Notes: generated by a model not told the origin, from the sequence alone. A stretch of DNA of 64,000 nt from HGM11788 sp964654945 (GCA_964654945.1 CAZZLN010000003.1:24627-88626), one strand, 5' to 3'. Positions 25,963 to 35,385 are shown, numbered from the stretch's first letter. Made by a program: numbers and translations.

Positions 25963-27340
25963 ATTTAATAAAATGACTATAAGCTCAAAAATAACCTTAA
26001 TATATACCTGTCTTTTTTCAGTTGTGCTTATTATAATATCCTGTTTTATTATAGGAAATACTTGGATATATTATAACAGTGCATCAAAAAATGAAATGGA
26101 GGCTGTTGCTGATAAAGTTGAAAATTACATATTATCAGGAGGAGAAATTACAAGAGATAGTCTTAAAAATGTTATTGATAATAAATATATTGAAGTCAGG
26201 GTTACAACAAGGGATAATGATTTGAATGAAGGTACAATGGACAGACCTGATTTATATCCTAAATTTAATTTTGACGATTTGCCTAAAGATACACCGCCTA
26301 ATTTAAAAGAAAATCATTTCAGTATGAAAGAAATTTCACAGGCAGAATATATGATTAATCACAGAACATTTGAATATAACGGAAAAATGTATAACATACA
26401 GGTATTCAGATTGTTTAACCATGAGCAGCAAATGATAAATATATTTCTTATAGTTTTTTTATTATGTAATATTGCTGCAGTATTTGTTGCCTTTATATTT
26501 GGCAGATATATAAGCAAAAAAATGCTTAAACCTATAAGAGATGTTACTGCTGCGGCAGATAATATAAGCATTAACGATTTGCAGCAAAGAATCGAAGTGC
26601 CTGAAGCTGATGATGAAATCAGAACACTTATTGTTACATTTAATGATATGATTACAAGGCTTGAAGAATCATTTAACAAACAAAAGCAGTTTATTTCAGA
26701 TGCTTCTCATGAATTAAAAACCCCTATAGCAGTTATTCAGGGATATGTGAATCTTATTGACAGATGGGGTAAAAGTGATGAAGCAATACTTAAAGAATCA
26801 ATTGACTCTATTAAATCTGAAACAGAGCATATGAATAATCTGGTTCAGCAACTTTTGTTTCTTGCCAGAGCTGATAATAACAGAGGCAGTATTAACAAAG
26901 AAAATATTTCACTTAATTCCATAGCGGAAGATGTGCTAAAAGATATTACTGTATTAGATGAAAATATTGAAACAAAATTAATTGCTGATAAAGAATGTGA
27001 AATATATGGTGATATGCATTTGATACGCCAGTTAATGTGGATATTCTGTGAAAATGCAATAAAATATAAGAGTGATAAACCGTTAGAGATTATAATAACT
27101 GTAGGTGAAGAAGCCGGTTCAGCTTATTTTTCAATAAAAGATAATGGTATTGGAATTGATGAGAAATCACTTCCTTATATATTTGATAGATTTTTCAGAG
27201 CAGATCAATCAAGAAATAAGACAATTGAAGGAAACGGACTTGGTCTTTCTATTGCTGACTGGATAATAAAAACTCATAAAGCTTCAATTGAGGTTAAAAG
27301 CAAATTAGGAGAGGGCAGTGAATTTATTGTAAAATTTTAA
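25955..27340 (+). CDS. Sensor histidine kinase (HAMP, HisKA, HATPase)
   Basis: Membrane sensor kinase pairing with the response regulator it overlaps. A transmembrane segment covers about residues 13-36, an extracellular sensor of about 125 residues follows, and a second membrane helix lies near 165-190. HAMP comes next, then HisKA with phospho-acceptor H252 (SDASHELKTPIAV), then N-box NAIKYKS, G1 DNGIGID and G2 GNGLGLSIA. The start at 25955 (ATG overlapping the regulator's final codons) is favoured, but no strong ribosome site is visible and coupled re-initiation is likely. The in-frame GTG at 25934 cannot be excluded. Confidence 0.92.
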   Translation: MNKFNKMTISSKITLIYTCLFSVVLIIISCFIIGNTWIYYNSASKNEMEAVADKVENYILSGGEITRDSLKNVIDNKYIEVRVTTRDNDLNEGTMDRPDLYPKFNFDDLPKDTPPNLKENHFSMKEISQAEYMINHRTFEYNGKMYNIQVFRLFNHEQQMINIFLIVFLLCNIAAVFVAFIFGRYISKKMLKPIRDVTAAADNISINDLQQRIEVPEADDEIRTLIVTFNDMITRLEESFNKQKQFISDASHELKTPIAVIQGYVNLIDRWGKSDEAILKESIDSIKSETEHMNNLVQQLLFLARADNNRGSINKENISLNSIAEDVLKDITVLDENIETKLIADKECEIYGDMHLIRQLMWIFCENAIKYKSDKPLEIIITVGEEAGSAYFSIKDNGIGIDEKSLPYIFDRFFRADQSRNKTIEGNGLGLSIADWIIKTHKASIEVKSKLGEGSEFIVKF

Positions 27341-27351
27341 ATATTTGTTTT

Positions 27352-27388
27352 AAGACTGATGTATAATAGGGTATATCAGTCTTTTTTC
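27352..27388 (+). terminator. Rho-independent terminator after histidine kinase
   Basis: Stem AAGACTGATGTATA / TATATCAGTCTT with a short loop, followed by TTTTTTCTT. A clear end of the two-component operon. Confidence 0.85.
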
Positions 27389-27535
27389 TTGAAAAAATGT
27401 GTATTTATGCGGCTTTTAAGCATTTTTATTTTGCCGTTGTTAAATATCCGTACAAGTGCCAATTTTAAGATAAAATAAAAATTTATGTTAAAAACAGCTT
27501 ATTTTTAACTTTAATGTTTATGAAATTTCTTTTTC

Positions 27536-27564
27536 TTGAAAAATTAGAAGCTATGTTGTATAAT
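27536..27564 (+). promoter_or_regulatory. Consensus-like sigma-A promoter of the ecfA-ecfT-truA operon
   Basis: TTGAAA (27536-27541), 17-bp spacer, TATAAT (27559-27564). The predicted transcript starts near 27571, about 30 bases before the chosen start codon. Confidence 0.8.
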
Positions 27565-27601
27565 TATAATGTATTTTTGTGTTGAAATAAGCGAGGCATA
27601 T

Positions 27602-29287
27602 ATGGATATTGTAAAATGCTCTGATTTGAATTTTAATTATTTAAAAAATGACGGAGAGCAGGAAATTAAAATTAATGCTCTTAAAAATATAAATATTTCT
27701 ATAAAAAAAGGTGAGTTTGTTGCGGTTTTAGGGCACAATGGCTCAGGCAAATCAACCCTGTCCAAGATTATAAATGCTTTGATATTGCCTCCTGAAAATA
27801 CTGTTTTTGTAGATGGTATGGATGTGGCTGACAGTAAAAATATTTGGAATGTCAGAAAAAAAGTGGGTATGGTATTTCAAAATCCTGACAATCAGCTTAT
27901 ATCCTCAATTGTAGAGGACGATGTTGCCTTTGGCTGTGAGAATATAGGTATTCCATCAGAACAAATCAGAAAAAGAGTTGATTATGCTCTTGAAAAAGTG
28001 GGTATGACTGAATATAAAAATGCTGTTGCCTCTGAGCTTTCAGGCGGTCAGAAACAGAGGGTTGCCATAGCCGGTATACTTGCAATGAAACCGGAGTGTA
28101 TTATATTTGATGAGGCAACTGCTATGCTCGACCCTATGGGAAGAAAGGCAATTATGAATATAGCCCGGGAACTTAATTCTGAGGGAATAACAATTATATT
28201 TATTACCCATTATATGGAAGAAGCATTAAAGGCTCAAAGAATAATAGTTTTAAATGATGGCTCTGTTGCTATGGATGGAACTCCTTTTGAAATATTTTCA
28301 CATTATGAAAAGCTTATTGAATATAATCTTGATATTCCACAGGTTACAGAGCTTGGAATGAGGCTTGGCATAAAAAATGTTTATGAGCCTTTGGAATTTG
28401 CAAAAATACTTATTAAAAAAAATATTCATAGTATTGATTATAACAAAAAACAGTATTTAAACAATAATGAAACAATACTTAAAATAGAAAATTTAAGCTA
28501 TATCTATCATAATGGAAAAAAAGCAGTTGATAATGTTTCTGCTGAAATAAAAAAAGGTGAGATTATATGTCTTATAGGGCAGACAGGCTGTGGTAAATCC
28601 ACATTTGTTCAGCTTTTAAACGGCATATATAAGGCTAGTGAAGGAAACATATTTTTTAAAGGACAAAATATTAAAGAATGTAAAAATATTGCTCAAAAAA
28701 TAGGGATTGTGTTTCAATATCCCGAAGATCAGATATTTGAGGCTGCTGTTTTTGATGAGGTTGCCTTTGCACCTAAAAATATGAAGCTTGATAAGTATGA
28801 AATTCAAAAAAGAGTTAAAAATGCTCTTGATTTTGTAAATATAGATGAAAGCTATTATAATAAATCTCCTTTTGAACTTTCAGGTGGTGAAAAAAGAAGA
28901 ATTGCGATAGCAGGAATACTTGCTATGGAGCCTGAAATACTTGTTTTTGATGAACCAATGGCAGGACTTGATCCAAAAGGAAGAAAAGAAATTTTAAAAA
29001 ATATAAAGGCACTCACAGACAGAGATATTACAGTTTTGCTTGTTTCACATTCTATGGAGGAAGCTGCTGAAATTGCTGACAGAATTATTGTTATGGAAAA
29101 CGGCAGATTTAAGTATTTTGATATTCCTGATAATGTGTTTAAGCACAAAGATTTATCTTCTATGGGGTTAGATGTGCCAAAGGTGACAGAGATATTCAAT
29201 ATTATAAATAGAGAAAAAGAACTGCTTCCTTATGCCTGTAATGTGGAGGAAGCGGAAATTATACTTAAAAAGGCCTTGAGTTTATGA
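27602..29287 (+). CDS. Energy-coupling factor ATPase, EcfA1-EcfA2 fusion
   Basis: Two complete ECF-type ABC ATPases in one polypeptide, driving vitamin or metal uptake with EcfT and exchangeable S components. First ATPase (about 5-245): Walker A GHNGSGKST, Q-loop FQNPDNQL, signature LSGGQKQR, Walker B IIFDEAT. Second (about 295-530): Walker A GQTGCGKST, FQYPEDQIF, LSGGEKRR, LVFDEPM. Most Firmicutes encode these as two adjacent genes, ecfA1 and ecfA2. The domain order equals that gene order, so the gene looks like their in-frame fusion. YkoD-type double ATPases are a known alternative. The start at 27602 follows GCGAGG. The gene overlaps ecfT by 4 bp. Confidence 0.9.
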   Translation: MDIVKCSDLNFNYLKNDGEQEIKINALKNINISIKKGEFVAVLGHNGSGKSTLSKIINALILPPENTVFVDGMDVADSKNIWNVRKKVGMVFQNPDNQLISSIVEDDVAFGCENIGIPSEQIRKRVDYALEKVGMTEYKNAVASELSGGQKQRVAIAGILAMKPECIIFDEATAMLDPMGRKAIMNIARELNSEGITIIFITHYMEEALKAQRIIVLNDGSVAMDGTPFEIFSHYEKLIEYNLDIPQVTELGMRLGIKNVYEPLEFAKILIKKNIHSIDYNKKQYLNNNETILKIENLSYIYHNGKKAVDNVSAEIKKGEIICLIGQTGCGKSTFVQLLNGIYKASEGNIFFKGQNIKECKNIAQKIGIVFQYPEDQIFEAAVFDEVAFAPKNMKLDKYEIQKRVKNALDFVNIDESYYNKSPFELSGGEKRRIAIAGILAMEPEILVFDEPMAGLDPKGRKEILKNIKALTDRDITVLLVSHSMEEAAEIADRIIVMENGRFKYFDIPDNVFKHKDLSSMGLDVPKVTEIFNIINREKELLPYACNVEEAEIILKKALSL

Positions 29288-30081
29288 ATATTATATTGGG
29301 ACAGTTTTATCCTACAGGCTCATTTCTTGAAAAAATTGATGCCAGAGCTAAGATTATTTCTACAATTATATATATTATTTCTGTGTTTTTATGCGACAGC
29401 TTTATAAGCTACGGATTGTGTATTGCTGCACTTGTGTTTGCCGCAACAGCATCTAAGCTTCCTTTTGGTATGTTAATAAGCGGTATGAAGGGTATGCTTG
29501 TAATATTATTGTTTACTGCTGTAATTAATTTGTTTTTTACTGACGAGGGCAATGTTATTTTAAGCTTTTGGATTATAAAAATTACTGATGAAAGCATTTT
29601 AAGGACAATAAAGCTTTGTTTAAGACTTGTTCTCCTTGTGATGTCATCATCAATTCTTACATTAACTACAAAGCCTGTTCAGCTTACAGTTGCACTTGAA
29701 AGCATTATGAAACCCTTTGGGAGAATAGGATTGCCTTATCATGAGATTGCAATGATGATGAGTATTGCTCTTAGATTTATACCTACATTAATGGAAGAAC
29801 TTGTTAAAATTAAAAAAGCTCAGCAGGCAAGAGGAGCAAGTTTTGATGAAGGTGGTTTTTATGCAAGAATAAAGGCTTTTGTTCCTATAATTATTCCCCT
29901 TTTTGTATCTTCATTCAGACGTGCTGATGAGCTTGCAATGGCAATGGAAGCAAGATGCTACAGAGGAGGAATAAACAGAACAAGACTTAATAATCCTAAG
30001 TTTGGTATCAAGGATTATTGCATTATTATAATTTTGTTTTTATTTACTTTTTTAATAGCAGTTCTGGAGTATATGATATGA
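29284..30081 (+). CDS. ecfT: Energy-coupling factor transmembrane protein EcfT
   Basis: Membrane scaffold linking the two ATPases to S components. Five or so hydrophobic helices are visible. The two coupling-helix motifs with Ala-Arg-Gly are seen: KKAQQARGASFD and AMAMEARCYRGG. The 265-aa length is normal. It overlaps both the fused ATPase gene and truA by ATGA, so the three are tightly coupled. No S component is in the window, so this is a group-II (shared) ECF module, as in other Firmicutes. Confidence 0.94.
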   Translation: MNIILGQFYPTGSFLEKIDARAKIISTIIYIISVFLCDSFISYGLCIAALVFAATASKLPFGMLISGMKGMLVILLFTAVINLFFTDEGNVILSFWIIKITDESILRTIKLCLRLVLLVMSSSILTLTTKPVQLTVALESIMKPFGRIGLPYHEIAMMMSIALRFIPTLMEELVKIKKAQQARGASFDEGGFYARIKAFVPIIIPLFVSSFRRADELAMAMEARCYRGGINRTRLNNPKFGIKDYCIIIILFLFTFLIAVLEYMI

Positions 30082-30851
30082 GAATTTTAATTAGAATAAG
30101 CTATGACGGAAGCAATTATTTCGGATGGCAAAGACAAAATGAATTTATATCTGTTCAGCAAAAAGTTGAGGAGGCTCTTTCTGCACTTTTAAAACAGAAT
30201 ATATCAATAAGAGGTTCAAGCAGAACAGACACAGGTGTTCATGCTATGGCACAGGGAGCTGTTTTTGAGGCAGATACTACTATTCCAATGGATAAGTTTC
30301 CTTATGCCGTTAATTCTTTTTTGCCTAATGATATTGTGGTATGGAGTGCTGTGGAGGTTAATGAAAATTTTCATCCCCAGTATTCCGTAACAGACAAAAC
30401 CTATGAATATAAAATTCAAAATTCAAAATTCAGAAATCCTAAGCTTTATAATTACACCGATTTTGTCAGATATGACCTTGATATAGAACTTATGAAAAAA
30501 GCCTGCGGATATTTTATAGGTGAATATGATTTTAAGGCTTTTTGTGCAAGGGGAGCACAGTCTAAAACTACTGTCAGAACAATATATGATTTAACTGTTA
30601 ATAAAAAAAATGATATTATTAATATAAAAGTCAGAGGAAACGGCTTTTTATATAATATGGTGAGAATAATTGTTGGAACACTTGTAGAGGTTGGCAGAGG
30701 GAAAATAAAGCCTGAACAAATTCAGGATATTATTTTTTCAAAGGACAGAGCAAGAGCCGGAAAAACTATGTCACCAAATGGATTAACACTTATGGAGGTA
30801 AATTATGGAAACTACTCAGGACAAGACTGTTCAGAAAAAAACAGTAAATGA
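30078..30851 (+). CDS. truA: tRNA pseudouridine(38-40) synthase TruA
   Basis: Isomerises uridines 38-40 of the anticodon arm. N-terminal ISYDGSNYFGWQRQ and the catalytic aspartate in GSSRTDTGVHA are present; FKAFCARGAQSKTTVR and the C-terminal GNGFLYNMVRIIVG are further signatures. The start at 30078 overlaps the ecfT stop (ATGA), and an upstream in-frame ATG lies within ecfT. At 257 aa the length is normal. The 3' end overlaps mltG by 47 bp. Confidence 0.95.
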   Translation: MRILIRISYDGSNYFGWQRQNEFISVQQKVEEALSALLKQNISIRGSSRTDTGVHAMAQGAVFEADTTIPMDKFPYAVNSFLPNDIVVWSAVEVNENFHPQYSVTDKTYEYKIQNSKFRNPKLYNYTDFVRYDLDIELMKKACGYFIGEYDFKAFCARGAQSKTTVRTIYDLTVNKKNDIINIKVRGNGFLYNMVRIIVGTLVEVGRGKIKPEQIQDIIFSKDRARAGKTMSPNGLTLMEVNYGNYSGQDCSEKNSK

Positions 30852-31962
30852 AAAAAGACCGGTTCAGTCAAAAAATGTAAGAACTGAGCAGACAGCAAAA
30901 AGACATATTAAAGGAAAAAAGAGAAAAAAGAAAAATTCAGGCTGCCTCTTTCCCTTTATTATTGCAGTTGTTATAATTGGTGTGCTGTTATTTATAGGTC
31001 ATAAGTATTTAAAAAATGATATGTCTACAGGAGAAGAAACAGAAGAAATTGCAGTTGAAATTCCTGATGGAACAACTGTTTTTGAAATAGCAGATTTGCT
31101 TGAAGAAAATAATGTTATTGACAGTTCGCTGCACTTTAAAATATTATGTAAATTGAAATCAAAGGGTTCAGAATTCAGATCAGGTTATTATATATTTACA
31201 AATGATATGACCTTTGATGAAATCGAAATGCTTTTAAATTCCGGAGCTGCAAGCTCCAATGCTTTAAGACTTACTGTAAAAGAGGGTATGTGGCTTACTG
31301 AAATAGCTGATGCAGTAGCAGAAACAGGCATATGCACAAGAGATGAATTTATTGAGGCTGCAAATTCAAAAGATTATGACTATGATTTTGTAAAGGATAT
31401 TCCGGACAGAAATAATGTTCTTGAGGGTTATTTGTATCCTAATACATATTTTTTACAAAAAGATATGACAGCAAGAGATGTTGTGGATATGCTTCTTTCA
31501 GAGTTTGATAAACAAATAACCGAAAATGATATTTTAGCCAAGGCTAAAAAACATGATAAGACACTTGACGAAATTGTAATAATTGCTTCTCTTATAGAAG
31601 CAGAGGTAAAATATGAGCCTGAGAGAGCAATAGTTTCTTCCGTAATTTATAACAGACTTAATTCAAATACCAAGCTTCAGATTGATGCTTCTGTATTATA
31701 TTCTTTGGGCGAAAGAAAAAAAAGAGTGTATTATTCCGACCTTGAAAATCCCGAAAGTCATAACACATATTATGTAGACGGACTTCCAGAAGGTCCTATT
31801 AATTCTCCTAGAATTGCTTCTATTATTGCGGCTTGTGAGCCGGAGGATACAAATTATATGTTTTATGTTGTTGAGGATACGGAAACAGGTCAGCACGCTT
31901 TTTGCGAAACCTATGATGATTTTACAAAGGCTAAAGAAAAATATCTTGCACAGGTGAATTAA
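30805..31962 (+). CDS. mltG: Endolytic murein transglycosylase MltG
   Basis: Membrane-anchored lytic transglycosylase that cuts nascent glycan strands and so sets their length. A basic cytoplasmic N-terminus rich in Lys (about 45 residues) precedes one transmembrane helix (SGCLFPFIIAVVIIGVLLFI). A LysM-like region and the YceG catalytic domain follow, with the catalytic Glu in IIASLIEAEVKYEPERA and then VIYNRL. The C-terminal substrate region has SPRIASIIAACEPED. Length 385 aa. Start follows TGGAGG; the gene begins inside the truA 3' end. Confidence 0.93.
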   Translation: METTQDKTVQKKTVNEKRPVQSKNVRTEQTAKRHIKGKKRKKKNSGCLFPFIIAVVIIGVLLFIGHKYLKNDMSTGEETEEIAVEIPDGTTVFEIADLLEENNVIDSSLHFKILCKLKSKGSEFRSGYYIFTNDMTFDEIEMLLNSGAASSNALRLTVKEGMWLTEIADAVAETGICTRDEFIEAANSKDYDYDFVKDIPDRNNVLEGYLYPNTYFLQKDMTARDVVDMLLSEFDKQITENDILAKAKKHDKTLDEIVIIASLIEAEVKYEPERAIVSSVIYNRLNSNTKLQIDASVLYSLGERKKRVYYSDLENPESHNTYYVDGLPEGPINSPRIASIIAACEPEDTNYMFYVVEDTETGQHAFCETYDDFTKAKEKYLAQVN

Positions 31963-31963
31963 T

Positions 31964-32611
31964 ATGCTGGTTGAAAAATATTTAGAGGATTATGTTATTG
32001 GTATGCTTACTGATTGTGATGGTGAGCTTGGCAGGCTTCAAAGAGAAAGCTATAATGCCGGATTGCCTATTATTCCTAAAGATGTTGTTAAGCTTTTAGG
32101 ATTTATTCTTGGAATTTATAAGCCTGTTAAAATACTTGAAGTTGGTATGGCAGTTGGTTTTTCTGCAGCATTTATGAGTGGATATTTACCTGAAAACGGA
32201 CATATTACTACTATTGACAGATACCCGCTTATGATAGAAAAAGCAAAGGCAAATTTTAAAAAATTAGGCATTGAAGATAAAATAACTGTTCTTGAGGGTG
32301 ATGCTAATATTGTGCTTAAATCCCTTGACGAAAAATTTGATTTTGTTTTTATGGATGCTGCTAAAGGTCAATATATTAATATTTTGCCTGATGTTTTAAG
32401 ACTGTTAAAGGTCGGCGGAGTGATTATGGCTGATGATATATTACAAGATGGCAGGGTTGCACAGGATTATTTTGAAATACCCAAAAGACAGAGGACTATC
32501 CATAAAAGATTAAATGAATTTCTTAATACTATTACCCATAGTGATAATTTGAGAACATCTATACTGACTATTGGTGATGGTGTTGCATTAATGGAAAAAT
32601 TAAAGGAGTGA
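31964..32611 (+). CDS. O-methyltransferase, TrmR (YrrM)-like
   Basis: SAM-dependent methyltransferase of the YrrM/COMT-like family. The SAM site is LEVGMAVGFSAAFM; the metal-binding and catalytic region is FDFVFMDAAKGQY with MADDILQDGRV. In B. subtilis, YrrM (TrmR) methylates 5-hydroxyuridine at tRNA position 34, and the neighbouring U32 proteins make the hydroxyl group. Here too the next gene, overlapping in the same operon, is a U32 protein, which supports TrmR as the specific role. Length 215 aa is normal. Confidence 0.8.
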   Translation: MLVEKYLEDYVIGMLTDCDGELGRLQRESYNAGLPIIPKDVVKLLGFILGIYKPVKILEVGMAVGFSAAFMSGYLPENGHITTIDRYPLMIEKAKANFKKLGIEDKITVLEGDANIVLKSLDEKFDFVFMDAAKGQYINILPDVLRLLKVGGVIMADDILQDGRVAQDYFEIPKRQRTIHKRLNEFLNTITHSDNLRTSILTIGDGVALMEKLKE

Positions 32612-32616
32612 GAATT

Positions 32617-33867
32617 TTGAATAAAAAAATTGAACTGCTTGCTCCTGCCGGAGATTTGGAAAAACTTAAAATTGCTGTGCTTTACGGTGCAGATGCAGTT
32701 TATCTTGGAGGTACAAGCTTTGGACTTAGAGCTAAGGCTAAAAACTTTGATTATACTCAGATGAAAGAGGGAGTTGAGTTTGCTCATAAACATGGTGTAA
32801 AGGTATATGTTACCTGTAATATTTTTGCACATAATGAAGATTTTGAAAATATGGCGGATTATTTCAGAGAGCTTCAGGAGCTGAATGTTGATGCTATTCT
32901 GGTTGCTGACCCCGGAGTATTTTCTGTTGCAAGAGAGGTAGTGCCGAATATGGATATTCATATAAGCACACAGGCAAACAATACTAATTATCATACTGCT
33001 CTTTTTTGGAAAAATCTTGGTGCATCAAGAATTGTTATGGCAAGAGAGCTTTCACTTAAAGAAATAAAGGGTATTTCCGATAATATACCCGAAGATTTGG
33101 AAGTTGAAGCTTTCGTACATGGAGCTATGTGTATAAGCTACAGCGGCAGATGCCTTTTAAGCAATTATCTTACAGGCAGAGATGCTAACAAGGGTGCATG
33201 CTCACACCCCTGCAGATGGAATTATTATGTTACCGAAAAAACAAGACCTAATGAATATATGCCTGTTATAGAAGATGACAGAGGAACTTATATATTTAAT
33301 TCAAAGGACCTTTGTATGATAAATCATATTCCTGACCTAATAGAAGCAGGAGTTATGAGCCTAAAAATTGAGGGCAGAATTAAAACAAGTTTTTATGTTG
33401 GAACAGTAGTAAGGGCATATAGAGAAGCTATTGATGATTATTTAAAAGACCCTGAGTTGTATGAAAGCAAAAAGGATTATTATATTCAGGAGGCTGCAAA
33501 AGCAAGCTACAGAGGCTTTACAACAGGATTTTACTATGGCAAGCCAAGTGCAGAAGACCAGATTTATACTACAAGCTCATATATAAGAACTTATGATTTT
33601 GTTGGTATGGTGCTTGATTATGATAATGAAACAGGCTATGCCGTTATTGAGCAGAGAAATAAATTTATAAAGGGCGATAAGGTTGAGTTTTTAAGACATA
33701 ATGGTGAAATATTTTCACAGACTGTTACTGAAATGTATAATGAAGATGGTGAGAGTATTTCAGAAGCTCCCCATCCTCAGCAAATAATTAAACTTAAAGT
33801 GAATTCAGATGTTGAAGCTTTTGATATGATGAGAATGGAAAGCAAAACACCTGTTACACTTAAATAA
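32617..33867 (+). CDS. Peptidase U32-family protein, TrhP-like tRNA hydroxylation factor
   Basis: U32 proteins of this subgroup (TrhP/YrrN-YrrO) are needed for prephenate-dependent 5-hydroxylation of wobble uridine in tRNA; older annotations call them collagenase-like proteases. Signature: EAFVHGAMCISYSGRC, then GRDANKGACSHPCRW with the conserved cysteines. A C-terminal beta-domain (about 330-416) completes the TrhP architecture. I take the TTG at 32617, 8 bases after AAGGAG, over the GTG at 32608, which lies within that site. B. subtilis has two adjacent copies; only one is found here. It follows the trmR-like gene. Confidence 0.85.
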   Translation: MNKKIELLAPAGDLEKLKIAVLYGADAVYLGGTSFGLRAKAKNFDYTQMKEGVEFAHKHGVKVYVTCNIFAHNEDFENMADYFRELQELNVDAILVADPGVFSVAREVVPNMDIHISTQANNTNYHTALFWKNLGASRIVMARELSLKEIKGISDNIPEDLEVEAFVHGAMCISYSGRCLLSNYLTGRDANKGACSHPCRWNYYVTEKTRPNEYMPVIEDDRGTYIFNSKDLCMINHIPDLIEAGVMSLKIEGRIKTSFYVGTVVRAYREAIDDYLKDPELYESKKDYYIQEAAKASYRGFTTGFYYGKPSAEDQIYTTSSYIRTYDFVGMVLDYDNETGYAVIEQRNKFIKGDKVEFLRHNGEIFSQTVTEMYNEDGESISEAPHPQQIIKLKVNSDVEAFDMMRMESKTPVTLK

Positions 33868-33894
33868 ATTTATTTTTTATAGGAGGAATATTTA

Positions 33895-35304
33895 ATGAAA
33901 AAATTTTTAGCAACGATGTTGTCAGCATTAATGATAATTTCAGGTGCAAGCTTTTCTTATGCTGCCGAAACCCTTGATGTTGATTGTGTAGTGAGCAATA
34001 GCTCTCTTGAGGTAGGAGATAATTTTTATGTTGACTTTAAAATTTATGATAATCCTACAGGCTATAATTCCATGACAGCATATTTAAGATATGACCCTAA
34101 TGTTATAAGAGCTGTTGAATGTGATGTTGAGGATATACCAAGTGATCTTATTGTTTATCAGAATGAAAACGGTGCATATTTATCGCTTTTTTCATATACT
34201 TATGTAAATGGCAGACTTAATTTTGTGCCTAAAACAGGTGATGTTGATTATGATGGATATGCTAATGGCAAAAAGTCAGCATCTGAAATTGGCATTATTA
34301 AGCTTACAAATTATCTTGGTGCTTCCGTAAACAATTATCTTCAGAATTATGAGGATACAGGTACTCTTGTCAGAATGAAGTTTGAGGCTGTCGGCGGCGG
34401 CTCTACTGATATAGTCCTTGATAATGCAATTGCAGCATATTTTGTTGAAGGACAGAATATGCAGCTTAATGTTAATGCTTCAGGGGGAAGCGTTGCTGTT
34501 TCAGGAGCTGCTGTCGATAATGAAAGCACAGAATCAACTACAGCTGTTTCTTCAACAGAAACAACAACAAGCAGCTCATCAAACAGTGGTTCAGACTCAA
34601 GCAGTGGTTCAAGCTCAAGCAGTGGTTCAGGTTCTTCAGGAAGTACCTCTTCTTCAGCAACAACTACAACACAGGCTACAACCGAAGCATCTGCTGAAGT
34701 GACTACAGCCTCTGTAACTAATAATGAAATAAATAATGTTGAAGCAACAGTATCTTTTGTTGATGTTAAATCTGATGCGTGGTATTATGAACCTGTTATG
34801 AAACTTGCTTCTGCTAAAATTGTAAATGGCTATTCTGCCGATAACACATTCAGACCAAACAATAATGTAACACGAGCTGATTTCCTTTTAATGCTTTTAA
34901 GAGGTATGGGTGTTGATACAACTGCTGCACCTGCATCTAATTTTAGTGATGTTTCACAGAGTAAGTATTATTATAATGCAGTCGGAATTGCAAAAGAAAT
35001 GGGTATTGCATCAGGTGATGGTGTAAACTTTAATCCTGAAAGCAATATTACAAGACAGGATATGATGATATTAGCTAAGAAAGCACTTGAAAGTGCAGCA
35101 AATACAACTATCACAGGAGATACTTCCGTACTTGACCAATTTAATGATAAAAATGAAATTTCTGCTTATGCAGTTGATAGCCTTGCCGCTATGGTAAGTG
35201 AGGGAATAGTAAATGGTATGGGTGATAATATTGCACCTAAGGCAAATACTACAAGAGCACAGGCTGTTGTTATAATTTCAAATATAATGGAAAAACTTAT
35301 CTAA
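33895..35304 (+). CDS. Secreted cohesin-SLH protein (candidate single-cohesin surface anchor)
   Basis: Exported protein with a signal peptide ending near ASFSYA. Residues about 25-200 look like a cohesin: an N-terminal strand pair with LEVGDNFYVDFKI, YNSMTAYLRYDPNVIRAVE, then GTLVRMKFEAVGGGSTDIVL and a closing strand, as in type I/II cohesins. A Ser/Thr/Gly linker (about 203-282) with an 18-bp repeat follows. Three S-layer-homology repeats begin at FVDVKSDAWYYEP, FSDVSQSKYYYNA and FNDKNEISAYAVD; they bind pyruvylated cell-wall polymers. This resembles anchoring scaffoldins such as OlpA-type proteins. It could alternatively be a carbohydrate-binding beta-sandwich. It lies 27 bp after the trhP-like gene. 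Confidence 0.72.
   Translation: MKKFLATMLSALMIISGASFSYAAETLDVDCVVSNSSLEVGDNFYVDFKIYDNPTGYNSMTAYLRYDPNVIRAVECDVEDIPSDLIVYQNENGAYLSLFSYTYVNGRLNFVPKTGDVDYDGYANGKKSASEIGIIKLTNYLGASVNNYLQNYEDTGTLVRMKFEAVGGGSTDIVLDNAIAAYFVEGQNMQLNVNASGGSVAVSGAAVDNESTESTTAVSSTETTTSSSSNSGSDSSSGSSSSSGSGSSGSTSSSATTTTQATTEASAEVTTASVTNNEINNVEATVSFVDVKSDAWYYEPVMKLASAKIVNGYSADNTFRPNNNVTRADFLLMLLRGMGVDTTAAPASNFSDVSQSKYYYNAVGIAKEMGIASGDGVNFNPESNITRQDMMILAKKALESAANTTITGDTSVLDQFNDKNEISAYAVDSLAAMVSEGIVNGMGDNIAPKANTTRAQAVVIISNIMEKLI
34579..34632 (+). repeat. Three tandem 18-bp repeats in the Ser/Gly linker
   Basis: Three copies of the 18-mer TCAAGCAGTGGTTCAAGC with a few changes, encoding SNSGSD, SSSGSS and SSSGSG. Copy number could vary by slippage without changing frame, altering linker length. 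Confidence 0.8.
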
Positions 35305-35328
35305 TCAATAAGATATAGGCTTAAAATG

Positions 35329-35385
35329 AACTGACTCCCAAAAGTTATACTTAAAAATTCAACTTTTGGGAGTCAGTTATTTAAT
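35329..35385 (+). terminator. Terminator after cohesin-SLH gene
   Basis: Perfect 18-bp stem AACTGACTCCCAAAAGTT / AACTTTTGGGAGTCAGTT with a 14-base loop, then ATTTAATG. Unusually long and strong. Confidence 0.8.

Noticed and set aside
34579..34632. Short tandem repeats as a possible CRISPR array
   Set aside because: The units are contiguous without spacers and are in-frame coding repeats.
34418..34702. 94-codon Gln-rich open frame on the plus strand
   Set aside because: It is an alternative frame of the Ser/Thr linker repeats in the cohesin-SLH gene; no ribosome site, low complexity.
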